This document shows positions 52,539-61,685 of a DNA stretch of 64,000 bases, in pieces (position 1 is the stretch's first letter; the number at the start of each line of letters is the position of its first letter). Origin of the DNA: WHSW01 sp963851045 (lineage in GTDB: Bacteria; Actinomycetota; Thermoleophilia; Solirubrobacterales; 70-9); assembly GCA_963851045.1 (NCBI GenBank), contig CAWKNC010000002.1:1674001-1738000 (forward strand), written 5' to 3'. The notes beneath the pieces are model-generated. The model was not told the origin of the DNA, searched no databases, and saw nothing but the letters and a program-made list of their open reading frames with translations. A program made the translations under genes and the position numbers.

Positions 52539-55083
52539 TCACGGATTGGACGAAACGCCTAGCAACCTCAGGCACCGGCGATCCAAACGGGCACGGCGCA
52601 CGTAGGAACGTAGTTCAGCACCGCTGTCGAGCCCCGCGGAGGCCACGCCGACGTATCGAACGCGCTTGCCGCGAAGCCCGAAGAAGTAGGAACCGCCGTT
52701 CGCGGCGTCGGTCGCAAACAGGCCCTTGCCGATCCGCCTCGCGCCACTTGGGAGATCACCGGCTCGCATGCGCGGCCGAACGCCGTCGGCGCGGTGCTTT
52801 CGCAGTGTGCTGCCGATCAACGCGATTCGGCCGCGGCGATCGAAGACCGCGGCGACCTGCCGGTTGCCCGCCTGCTTCTGGCCCTCGGCGCGCCGGCCTT
52901 TCGACCGTTCGCGCAGTAGCGCCAGGTCCGCGTCCGGCTAACCGGCTGGCCCGCCCGCTTCAGCGCCTTGCGCGCGCTCATCCCGAGCTCGAGCCGACGG
53001 CCGATGCCCTTCGCGGTGATGAAACGCTGACGCCACTTGTCGCAACGCACTCCCTGTATCCCGTCCGCCCGCTCCCACATCTGGAGGTACGCCTCTGCGC
53101 CGCGGCCCATGTCGCTTGATGATGCGATCGCCGGCCAGCATCCGCAGGTCCTCGATCCAGTCGGGATACAGGCCGTAGTGGGCGACGCCGTCGACGTTGA
53201 TGTCGAACACGCGCTGGCCCGAGGTCTGGCGATCGAGCGTGGTCGACCCGTCAAACGACTTGAAGGGGTAGTCGACCGGGTTCTCGACGTCCTCGCCTCG
53301 GGGCAGCCCCTGCGAGCCGAAGCCGTTCATGTCCGCGCCGTAGCCAACGCCGAAGTACTGGTTCCCACTTTGACGGTAGAAGTCGCGCAGGTGCTCCCAC
53401 TGGTGGACGAAGTCCTCAGACGAGCCCGGCGTACGGAGTGATCAGACCGCCGAGCGCGTAGATCCGCGGCAGGGCGTCGTCGGTGCTCCAGCTGTGTGAC
53501 GAGACGATGCCCGAGTAGTCCACGGGACTCGACCACGCTCAGCGCCTGCTCGCGCGCCCAGCACGCTCATGTGGTCAGGGTCGAAGATCATGTTGCGCTT
53601 CATGATCCCGCGGATGGCGTACTCGCCCAGGTTCGAGAGCCCGAGGCGGTTGCAGACCTCGCCGTCGGGATAGACCGGCAGCGTTCCTCCGGGCAGCAGG
53701 GCCGCGAGGCCGTTGGCGATGATCATGTCGTCGTTGTGCGGATAGATGCACCGACGCCGGCGAGCGGTCGTGGTACTCAGGGTTCTGACACGGACCCATG
53801 TCGAAGAACTTGCCGGTGGCCAGGAAGTTGCCGCCATTCGTGAGCGACCCGGTGGTCCCGTTGTCGCCGGCGACGCCGGTGAGCGCGTTGTCGAACTTGT
53901 TCGTGATCTCGAGCTGGCGCACGCCCAGCTCGCGGAGGCGGTCGAGCCACATGTCGATCTGTTTCGGGCTGCAGGTCGGGAAGCCGTTCTCCAGACCGCA
54001 GTCGAAGGGCTCGGATACCTCCATCCCCTGGATCACCGCGAGCTTGCCTCGATTGATCACCTTGCGCGCCTGATAGGGGGTCTCGACGATCCGGAAGAAG
54101 CCCTTGCCCGGGCCGCCCGCCTGAGCGTCGATGTAGTCCTGCATGTCACGGATGTCCTTCGCCTGCTTGAGGACGCTGTTCATCTCGTTGCAGTCGTTCT
54201 GCTTGAGCGGATAGACCTCGCAGAGGATCCGGTTCTCGACGAAGAGGTTCACGTACACGCGCATGCCGCCTCGCCAGGCGCGCTCGAGCCAGCGCCAATA
54301 GGACTGCTCGTGGGTCAGCGATTTCGGGTGCGGCCAGTCCTTGAAGGTCGGCCAGCCGACGGGGTCGTGACAGCGAGCCGGATTTCCGTAGAGAAAGTTC
54401 TCCAGAGCCGCGGCACAGCCGCCGGCCTCGTGGTCGACGCAGTCGCGAAGCGCATACGGAGCACCGAAGCGATCCCAGGGCTTGCCGCAGTGGGCCTTAC
54501 CCCCTAGGAACTCATACGCCATCCCGTGCATGTGGCCCTCGGCAAAGCCGGCGACTTCGCCGTATATGGGTGAGCCCTTCGCCGGTCCGCCGGCGGCGTT
54601 TACCTCAACCTCTGGGTAATCCGCGCACCCCGATGCCTGCACGAAGGTGAACGGCGCTGCGTCTGCGGTGGCCACTGCGATAAGCGAGCCGTCTGCGTCC
54701 ACGCCGAGAGCGCGGTCGACGAAGCCGTTGACGACGGTGAACCCGGCCCCAGCCTCACGAACGGTCCAATCGGAGGCATCGCTGGGTTCGCTCGCTGGAG
54801 CGATTGAGTTGCCGTCGACAGCGAGGAAGTCCCCATCGCGGCCGTAGAGGAGGTAGCGCCCAAGGTCGGTCGCCTGCATCCGGAAGGCCTCGGCCGGCTC
54901 GGTGGGCGCATAACCACCTGCCACTTTTCCGACGACGGCACCCCCCTGCGGGCTGAGCGAGTAGCAGCCGTGGACGAGCGAGTAGCGCGTCTGCGCGTCG
55001 GCGGAGTGAGCCTGTGGCGCGAACAGCAGCGCAGCGACAACGGCCAGTCCCGTGAGACCGGATAACCCCCTAACGGCACGCAT
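52539..55083 (-). pseudogene. Secreted M19-like dipeptidase/amidohydrolase gene with six single-base indels
   Basis: ATG 55083 follows GAGGGAGG and starts a signal peptide (MRAVRGLSGLTGLAVVAALLF). The frame is intact to about 53755 and includes EGHMHGMAYEFLGGK and CGLENGFPTC. Continuous homologous protein then requires shifts near 53750, 53557, 53520, 53426, 53113 and 52935; restored segments include YPHNDDMIIANGLA, FDPDHMSVLARE and GIVSSHSW (M19-like metal motifs), ending at the stop at 52539. The restored product would be about 845 residues. Most shifts look like one extra base in or beside short runs. Sequencing error and recent decay are both possible. Confidence 0.7.
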
Positions 55084-55138
55084 CGCCTCCCTCGCCATGC
55101 GCCGCGAGCCTAACTCATAGATAGATTTAAAGCGGCAC

Positions 55139-56620
55139 ATGGCCAGCACGAATGGAGCCTCCCGCGCGCTCACGATAGGCATCGTCGGCGCCGGCTTCGG
55201 CGGCATCGGCATCGGCATCCGCTTGCGCCAGTCCGGCTTCGAGAATTTCACGATCTTCGAGCGCGGCGACACGGTCGGTGGCGTCTGGCGAGCGAACACC
55301 TACCCCGGCGCGGCGTGCGACGTGCCCTCGCACCTTTACTCCTACTCGTTCGCGCCCGGAAGTCGCTGGAGCCGGCGATACGCGCCGCAGGCGGAGATTC
55401 TCACCTACCTCACCGAGACGGCCGATCGTTTTGCCGTCACGCCACACGTGCGCTTCAACACGGAGGTGACGGGCGCCAGCTTCGATCCGCAGGCCGGGCG
55501 TTGGACGGTGGAGACCGACGACGGCGAGAGCCACGCCTTCGACGTCTTGGTCACCGCCTGCGGCCAGCTCACCCGTCCATCGATTCCGCACCTACCCGGC
55601 CTCGACGATTTCGAGGGTCCCAGCTTCCATTCCGCCGAGTGGGACCACGAGGTCGCGCTCGAGGGCCGCAACGTTGCCGTGGTTGGCACCGGCGCGAGCG
55701 CGATCCAGTTCGCCCCCGCGATCGCGCCGCTGGCCCACAGGACGACGATCTACCAACGCTCAGCCCCGTGGATTCTCGCCAAGGGTGACCGTCTGTACTC
55801 CGACGCGGAGCGACGCCTGTTCGAGCGCTTTCCGCTGCGCGTCACGGCGGCCCGTGTTGCGAGGTTCGCGGGCTATGAGCTCCTTGCCCACGGCCTGACC
55901 GATCGCCCGCAACTGCTCCCTCTCGCGCGCGCCATGGCCAACCGCGAGCGGGCGAAGGCCCTGGGCGACGATCCCGAGCTGCTTGCCAAGGCAACACCGG
56001 ACTACGAGATCGGATGCAAGCGCGTCCTGCTCACCGACGACTGGTACCCGATGCTGCGGCGCCCCGACGTCGACCTCGTGACCTCGGCGGTCACCCGAAT
56101 CACGCCCACGGGCGTCGTTGCCACCGACGGAGTCGAGCGGCCGGCCGACGTGATCATCCACGGCACCGGCTTTCAGACCCACAACTTTGTCGCGCCGATG
56201 GCTATTCACGGCCTCGCCGGACGCGAGCTCAACGAGGTGTGGGCGGGACGCGCCGAGGCGTTTTTGGGAACAACGGTCTCGGGCTTTCCGAACATGTTCG
56301 TCCTCTACGGGCCGAACACGAACCACGGGTCGGGCTCGGTGCCGTTCACGCTCGAGTCTCAGTTCAACTACATCGTCGATGCGGTAGAACGCCTGCGCCG
56401 CGGCGGATTTCGCTGGATCGACCTGCGGCCCGAGGCCCAGCTGCGATGGCGCGATGAGATGGCGAAGCGCAGCCGCGACACCGTCTGGATGGCCGGCGGC
56501 TGCACCAACTGGTACCTCAACGACCGCGGCGAGAACACCAACAACTGGCCCGGGGCGTGGCTCGAATTTCGCCGGCGAACCCGGCGGCTCAACCCCGGTG
56601 ATTACCGCGTCGCGGTGTGA
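55139..56620 (+). CDS. Flavin-containing monooxygenase, Baeyer-Villiger type
   Basis: 493 residues. The FAD motif is IGIVGAGFGGIGIGIRL, the NADPH motif VAVVGTGASAIQFAP. Between them is the type I BVMO fingerprint FEGPSFHSAEWD (FxGxxxHxxxW). YPGAACDVPSHLYSYSF is typical of the group. It would insert oxygen next to a ketone or oxidise a heteroatom. It is divergent from the M19-like gene and convergent with the alpha/beta hydrolase, which could cleave the ester product. Confidence 0.92.
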   Translation: MASTNGASRALTIGIVGAGFGGIGIGIRLRQSGFENFTIFERGDTVGGVWRANTYPGAACDVPSHLYSYSFAPGSRWSRRYAPQAEILTYLTETADRFAVTPHVRFNTEVTGASFDPQAGRWTVETDDGESHAFDVLVTACGQLTRPSIPHLPGLDDFEGPSFHSAEWDHEVALEGRNVAVVGTGASAIQFAPAIAPLAHRTTIYQRSAPWILAKGDRLYSDAERRLFERFPLRVTAARVARFAGYELLAHGLTDRPQLLPLARAMANRERAKALGDDPELLAKATPDYEIGCKRVLLTDDWYPMLRRPDVDLVTSAVTRITPTGVVATDGVERPADVIIHGTGFQTHNFVAPMAIHGLAGRELNEVWAGRAEAFLGTTVSGFPNMFVLYGPNTNHGSGSVPFTLESQFNYIVDAVERLRRGGFRWIDLRPEAQLRWRDEMAKRSRDTVWMAGGCTNWYLNDRGENTNNWPGAWLEFRRRTRRLNPGDYRVAV

Positions 56621-56629
56621 CCGACGCGG

Positions 56630-57550
56630 CTAGGCCGCGCGCAGCCGGCGCCGGCGCACCGTCTTCGAACCGAGCAGCTCTTCCCAGTCGTCGGCATCGA
56701 GGCTGAACGGCTCCGTGTTCGCGAGGAACTCTGAGAGCACGTCCGCGAGCCCCTGGGGATCCTCGATGTGGGGAAAGTGAGCTGCGCGCGCCAGTGACCT
56801 GAACTGGCTGTGCGGGATGGCCTCGTGTGCGGCGCGGCCGTGCTCGAGCGGGATCGTGCGGTCGCGCTCGCCCCAGACGATCAACGACGGCACGGGGCCC
56901 AGTAGGTAGAGGCGGTCGACGGCGCTGACGCGCTGGCCCCGTACGTCGATGACGGCGCGCAACGTCTGCAGGAAGGCGCGGCGTGCGCCCTCGCCCTGAA
57001 GCGGGCGCAGCGCTCGTGCGATCGCGTTGGCGTAGACGGCCTTGCTCGACCCGCGCCGTTCCAGCGCGTTCGCGAGACCGGCGATGGCGCCAACCACTCG
57101 CGGCCGCGCCGCCAGCGCAAGCGCGGGCGAGGCCCCGGGAAGTGCCGCGACGCGCAGCAGCGGGCTGACCTCAGGACCGAGACCGCCGCTCGAGATCAAG
57201 ACCAGGCGCTCGACACGCTCCGGAAACTGCCAAAAGAACTGCATCGCCACGCCGCCGCCGAGGGAGTGCCCGACGATCGTCGCCCTGCGCACACCGATAG
57301 CCGAGAGGAGATCGCGGATCGCCGCCGCGTGCGCTCCGATCGAGTAGTCGCCGCGCGGCGTGGCCGAATCACCGTGGCCGATCAGGTCCGGGGCGATCAC
57401 CGTGTGGTCAACGGCAAGCCGCTCGGCGACGTCGTGCCAATGCCGCGACGAGTTGATCATCCCGTGGATCAAGACGACGGCGGGACCGCTGCCCGCCATC
57501 CGATACACGACCTCGTGGCCGTGCAGCTCCGCCTGCCACTCCTCGAACAT
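56630..57550 (-). CDS. Alpha/beta hydrolase
   Basis: 306 residues. The nucleophile elbow is IVGHSLGGGVAMQFFW (Ser). The oxyanion region is VLIHGMINSSRHW, the acid lies near IVWGERDRTIPLEH, and the His is in ARAAHFPHIEDP. ATG at 57550. It converges with the Baeyer-Villiger monooxygenase (9 nt apart) and is divergent from the asparaginase. Esterase or lactonase activity is likely; the substrate is unknown. Confidence 0.9.
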   Translation of the reverse strand: MFEEWQAELHGHEVVYRMAGSGPAVVLIHGMINSSRHWHDVAERLAVDHTVIAPDLIGHGDSATPRGDYSIGAHAAAIRDLLSAIGVRRATIVGHSLGGGVAMQFFWQFPERVERLVLISSGGLGPEVSPLLRVAALPGASPALALAARPRVVGAIAGLANALERRGSSKAVYANAIARALRPLQGEGARRAFLQTLRAVIDVRGQRVSAVDRLYLLGPVPSLIVWGERDRTIPLEHGRAAHEAIPHSQFRSLARAAHFPHIEDPQGLADVLSEFLANTEPFSLDADDWEELLGSKTVRRRRLRAA

Positions 57551-57602
57551 CGAAGCACCGTATCGGCGCCGGGGCTGGTGTGCACCGGAGCATCTAGCCC
57601 AG

Positions 57603-58619
57603 TTGTTCTATCGTCGCCCGATCGCCGTCTGGACAGAAACCGACAGTCGCGCACGCAACGTTCGCGTGCTCGCGGCCGGCGGGACGATCGCGATGACCGG
57701 CGAGGCAGGGGCCAAACCCGACCTCGACGCCGAGGACCTGATCGCAAGCATCCCCGGGCTCGCCGCGCACGACGGTCTCGAGGCCGAGACGGTGTCCAAC
57801 GTCCCCAGCACCCACCTCACGCTCGACGACCAGCTACGGATCTGCCGCGCTGCGCGCGATGTCGCCCGCCGCGGGATCGGCGTCGTCGTCACCCATGGCA
57901 CCGACACGCTCGAGGAGACGGCGATGCTGTGCGACGTCCTCCACGACGCCGAGGCCCCGATCGTGTTCACAGGCGCGATCCGGCCCGCATCGGCGCCCGG
58001 GGCCGACGGGCCGGCGAACACGGTCGATGCGATCAGCGTCGCCGCCAGCGCGGCGGCCGCCGGAATGGGCGTGCTCGTATGTTTCGGCGGCGAGATCCAC
58101 CACGCACGAGTCGCGCGCAAGACCGACACCACCTCGCTCGTGGCGTTCTCATCACCGCAGACAGGTCCGCTTGGACGCGTCACCGAGGGTCATCCGACGA
58201 TCTGGTCCCGAATCCCTCGCAACCCCCCGCTCGACCCACCGCACCTCGATGCGCGCGTGCTCATCGTGCCGACGGCCGCGGGCGATGACGGTGCCCTTGC
58301 GCGCGCGGCGCTCGACACCGATCCCGATGGCGTGGTCATCGGCACCCTCGGCGCCGGTCACATGACACCGCAGCTGCTCGAGACGTGGGCCGAGGCTGCG
58401 ACGCGGATCCCGGTGGTCGCCTACTGTCGCTCTGAGCGCGGTGTGATCCTCAACGCAACCTACGGCTACCGGGGCTCCGAGCAGGATCTGCGTGAGACGG
58501 GGATCATCCCCGTTGGTTTTCTCTCCCCACAGGCCGCGCGGATGAAGCTGCTCGCATGCCTGGCCTCGGGCCTCTCGATCGATGAGGTCCGCTGGACATT
58601 TCGTCAGGATGACGGCTAG
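57603..58619 (+). CDS. Asparaginase/glutaminase family protein
   Basis: About 338 residues from TTG 57603; the next possible start, GTG 57666, would remove part of the first strand. The two catalytic threonine motifs are present: AAGGTIAMTGE and VVVTHGTDTLEETA. GAIRPASAPGADGPANTVDAI and the C-terminal IPVVAYCRSERGVI complete the family pattern. It hydrolyses L-asparagine (or a related amide) to aspartate and ammonia in the cytoplasm. No signal peptide is seen. It shares its stop region with the convergent cupin gene. Confidence 0.9.
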   Translation: MFYRRPIAVWTETDSRARNVRVLAAGGTIAMTGEAGAKPDLDAEDLIASIPGLAAHDGLEAETVSNVPSTHLTLDDQLRICRAARDVARRGIGVVVTHGTDTLEETAMLCDVLHDAEAPIVFTGAIRPASAPGADGPANTVDAISVAASAAAAGMGVLVCFGGEIHHARVARKTDTTSLVAFSSPQTGPLGRVTEGHPTIWSRIPRNPPLDPPHLDARVLIVPTAAGDDGALARAALDTDPDGVVIGTLGAGHMTPQLLETWAEAATRIPVVAYCRSERGVILNATYGYRGSEQDLRETGIIPVGFLSPQAARMKLLACLASGLSIDEVRWTFRQDDG

Positions 58620-59014
58620 TCAGAGTCCTCGGTCCACCAGTCGGGGACCATCTCCGCGTCGTTGGGACACCGCGGCCCGAAGACCAACAGCTCGAGGCCA
58701 TCGTCGCCGCTTTCGAAGCAGCGTGTGATCCAGGGCGCGACGCGGATCGCGTCCAGCTTCACGAGGTCGATGATCTCGTCGTCGAGGCGTACCCGCCCTG
58801 AGCCCGCGAGGACGACGTAGACCTCCTCGGCCTCGTCGTGGCGATGCGCGAACGCCTGGCGCATGTTCGGCCGCAGCCGCTGATGGCTGAGCCCAGTCTC
58901 CTCGGTACGCAGATCGTCGCTGGGAAAGCGCGCCTCTCCAACGTGAGAGAAGCCGAAGTCCGCCGCGAGATCGCGGGAGTCGGCGAGGTTCTTGTGTGTG
59001 AAGTGCCGGCTCAC
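58616..59014 (-). CDS. Cupin domain protein
   Basis: 132 residues from GTG 59014. One cupin domain: motif 1 AHRHDEAEEVYVVLAGSGRVRLDDE contains the His-x-His and Glu ligands, while motif 2 (APWITRCFESGDDG) has lost the His. LVFGPRCPNDAEMVPDWW at the end is typical of small metal-dependent cupins. It lies immediately below the GGDEF/HD-GYP gene on the minus strand. Confidence 0.8.
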   Translation of the reverse strand: MSRHFTHKNLADSRDLAADFGFSHVGEARFPSDDLRTEETGLSHQRLRPNMRQAFAHRHDEAEEVYVVLAGSGRVRLDDEIIDLVKLDAIRVAPWITRCFESGDDGLELLVFGPRCPNDAEMVPDWWTEDSD

Positions 59015-59037
59015 CCGTGGCGCGAATCTATCGCTGC

Positions 59038-60657
59038 TCAGATGCGGGCGACCTGAGCCTCGGCGGCGCGGTCGGATGCCCGCTCGACGATCCGCACGAA
59101 CGCCGCGACCACCTGCGCGTCGAACTGCGTGCCAGCACAGCGCTCTAGCTCTGCCCGAGCCGCGGCCTGGCCGATCGACGCCCGGTAGGAGCGATCGCTG
59201 GTCATCGCCTCATAGGCGTCGGCGACGGCGATGATTCGAGCCTCCGTCGTGATCGCCGAGCCCGCGAGGCCTCGCGGATAGCCGGTGCCGTCAGGACGCT
59301 CATGGTGCGAGCCGACCCAAACCCTCACGTCGGCAAGCGCGGGATGGTCGAGGATCTGCTCGCCGTACTCCGGATGGCGCTTGATCAGCTCGAACTCAGC
59401 CGGGTCGAGCGCACTCGGCTTGCGCAACACGGACTCGGGAATCAGGACCTTGCCGATGTCGTGAAGAACTCCGGCGAGGCGGACACGGCGAACCCGCTCG
59501 TCGGTCAGGCCCAGTTCGACCGCCATCATCTCGGCGTAGCGCCCGACGGTTTCGGAGTGACGAGCCGTTCCACTGAAGCGCAGGTCAACCGCCTCCGCGA
59601 GGTCGAGCATCGCCGCCGTGAACCGCTCTCCCTCGATGTCGCGCTGCTCGCCCTCGAGGATGATCTCGTGCAGAACCGGCGTGTGGACCATGCTGCGGTT
59701 GCGACCGTTCCGTTTCGCCCCGTAAAGCGCCTCGTCGCCAGCGCGAAGAAGGGAGGCGGCGGTGTGACCATGGGCCGGAAATGTTGCGATTCCGAAGCTG
59801 ATCGTGATCGGAACGGGGTCGTCCGCGAACTCGCGTTCAAGGTCGCTTCTCAGACGTTCGGCGACGACGAAGGCCTCGGTCTCGGTGGTGTCGGGCAGGA
59901 CCAGCGTGAACTCCTCCCCGCCGACCCGCGCGGCGGCATCGATGGTTCGCTTGTGGCTTTCGAGCAGCCGGGCGACGCGCATCAAGACGGTGTCACCGAT
60001 GTGATGGCCGGACCGATCGTTGACCTCCTTGAAGTGGTCGAGGTCACCGACGAGAACCGCAAGGTGCGAGTCCCGGCGCCGCGCACGCTCAAGCTCCAGA
60101 TCGAGCAGCTCGCGAAATCCTCGCCGATTGAGAAGAGCGGTCAGCGGATCGGTACGCGCGGTGTCGTAGAGGCGATCGATCAGCGAGTCGACTCGACCGC
60201 GCATCGTCCGGATCAGGATCGCGCCGACGACCAGGCTGCCCATCGCCACGAGCCACCATGCCGCGACCCCGTTGGGCGGCGGGAAGGCGCTCAGCAGCAC
60301 GGCGCTGGCGGCGCCCGCATAGCCGATCTGCAGGAGGGTGACCCAGTCGTCCAGGAAGTAGGCGGAGTAGAGAAAGACCCAGAGGTAGAAGAAGATCAAC
60401 GGGCTCGGGCTTTCGGCCGAGAAGTACGCGACGCCGGTGATCGATGTCGTGCCCCAGCCGAGCATCACGGGAAGCGCCCAGGTCGGCAGGTTCGTCGCCA
60501 TCAGCGTCAGCCCCGCGGCGGCGAGATACGCGGCGGCAACGATTGCCAGCAGCCCGACCTCATTCGCATCGGGGGAGTGCGGGAGCGCAACCGTGAGGAG
60601 GGCGAGCGTTGCACCGGCTGCATAGAGGCCGGCGAGTGCGCGGGCGCGAACACGCAT
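59038..60657 (-). CDS. Membrane GGDEF - HD-GYP bifunctional c-di-GMP protein
   Basis: About 539 residues from ATG 60657; a longer version from 60747 is open, but it would leave only 23 bp to the divergent gene and adds no recognisable sequence. Six TM helices occupy residues about 8-165. The GGDEF domain (DPLTALLNRRGF...) keeps its active site as RVGGEEFTL. The HD-GYP domain has VLHDIGKVLIPESVLRK and HHERPDGTGYPRGL. Both activities look possible, in contrast to the homologue near 20 kb with a broken GGDEF. It is a likely membrane sensor that sets c-di-GMP level. Confidence 0.9.
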   Translation of the reverse strand: MRVRARALAGLYAAGATLALLTVALPHSPDANEVGLLAIVAAAYLAAAGLTLMATNLPTWALPVMLGWGTTSITGVAYFSAESPSPLIFFYLWVFLYSAYFLDDWVTLLQIGYAGAASAVLLSAFPPPNGVAAWWLVAMGSLVVGAILIRTMRGRVDSLIDRLYDTARTDPLTALLNRRGFRELLDLELERARRRDSHLAVLVGDLDHFKEVNDRSGHHIGDTVLMRVARLLESHKRTIDAAARVGGEEFTLVLPDTTETEAFVVAERLRSDLEREFADDPVPITISFGIATFPAHGHTAASLLRAGDEALYGAKRNGRNRSMVHTPVLHEIILEGEQRDIEGERFTAAMLDLAEAVDLRFSGTARHSETVGRYAEMMAVELGLTDERVRRVRLAGVLHDIGKVLIPESVLRKPSALDPAEFELIKRHPEYGEQILDHPALADVRVWVGSHHERPDGTGYPRGLAGSAITTEARIIAVADAYEAMTSDRSYRASIGQAAARAELERCAGTQFDAQVVAAFVRIVERASDRAAEAQVARI

Positions 60658-60770
60658 GTCCAGGTTCCCGGAAATCCGGTTGGCAGCGCCGTGTTTCCCC
60701 CTATCCCCGACCATCGCATCCCTATCGACCCGTTGCCCGGGGTTCATGAGCGCCGAATAAGGTCATCAGC

Positions 60771-61685
60771 GTGGCTACCGAGCTGACCGATCGCGTCCTC
60801 CGGTGGCGTTCTCAAGGACGCAGCGAGATGGTTCGCGGTCACGCCATCCACGTCTATGACCGCGAGGGCCCCGGACCGCCCCGGGTCCTCCTGCACGGCT
60901 TCCCATCGAGCTCGTTCGATTGGTGCCCGTTTCTGAGCGCGACAGAAGCCGAAACCCTGGCGTTCGACTTTCTCGGATTCGGGCTCTCAGACAAACCCCG
61001 CGACCACGTCTACTCGCTCGGCTTCCAGGCCGACCTCGTCGAGGAGTTGGTCACACAAACGATCGGGAGCCGGCCCGTCTTCATCGTCGCGCACGACATG
61101 GGCACCTCCGTTGCGACGGAGCTACTCGCCCGCGATATCGACGGCACGCTCAAGATCGACATCGGCGGAGTGATCCTTTTCAACGGCAGCATCGTGCTCG
61201 AACGCGCGAGCCTCACGCCGTCTCAGAAGTTGCTTCGCAGCCGGCTGGGCCCGCTTGCGTCGAGGCTCTCCAGCGAGCGCTTCTTTCGCCACCAGTTCGG
61301 CGGGGTGTTCTCCGCGTCTCACCCGCTGACAGACGAGGATGCGGCCGACCAATGGTCGCTGCTATGCCGCGACGGGGGCCGGACCCTCGGCCACAGGCTC
61401 GTCCACTACCTCGATGAGCGGGTGACGTTCGCCGAGCGCTGGCACGGCGCGATCCGTGACTGGCCGGGTTCCCTCAGCTTCGCCTGGGGATGCGAGGACC
61501 CGGTCGCGACCGTTGCGGTTCTCGACGCCCTGATCGAGCTACGACCACACGCCGAGGTAACGCGGCTGCCCGGCCTCGGCCACTACCCCCAGATCGAGGA
61601 TCCTCAGGCGCTCGCCGCGGCTGTCGACGGCGCCGTCTCGCACTCGGCCATCGCCAGCTCGAGCCGCTCGTCGAGCTCACGCTGA
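60771..61685 (+). CDS. Alpha/beta hydrolase (epoxide hydrolase/dehalogenase-like)
   Basis: 304 residues from GTG 60771. The oxyanion region is LLHGFPSSSFDW. The nucleophile is Asp in VAHDMGTSVATEL, as in epoxide hydrolases and haloalkane dehalogenases rather than Ser esterases. The catalytic His is in LPGLGHYPQIEDP. The Ser/Arg-rich C-terminus (ASSSRSSSSR) overlaps the convergent sulfatase gene by 82 nt and may not be conserved. Epoxide hydrolysis would fit with the nearby P450 and monooxygenase. Confidence 0.88.
   Translation: MATELTDRVLRWRSQGRSEMVRGHAIHVYDREGPGPPRVLLHGFPSSSFDWCPFLSATEAETLAFDFLGFGLSDKPRDHVYSLGFQADLVEELVTQTIGSRPVFIVAHDMGTSVATELLARDIDGTLKIDIGGVILFNGSIVLERASLTPSQKLLRSRLGPLASRLSSERFFRHQFGGVFSASHPLTDEDAADQWSLLCRDGGRTLGHRLVHYLDERVTFAERWHGAIRDWPGSLSFAWGCEDPVATVAVLDALIELRPHAEVTRLPGLGHYPQIEDPQALAAAVDGAVSHSAIASSSRSSSSR

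Noticed and set aside
60658..60747. N-terminal extension of the GGDEF/HD-GYP gene from 60747
   Set aside because: It lacks a ribosome site, leaves 23 bp to the divergent gene and precedes the first TM helix with no recognisable sequence.
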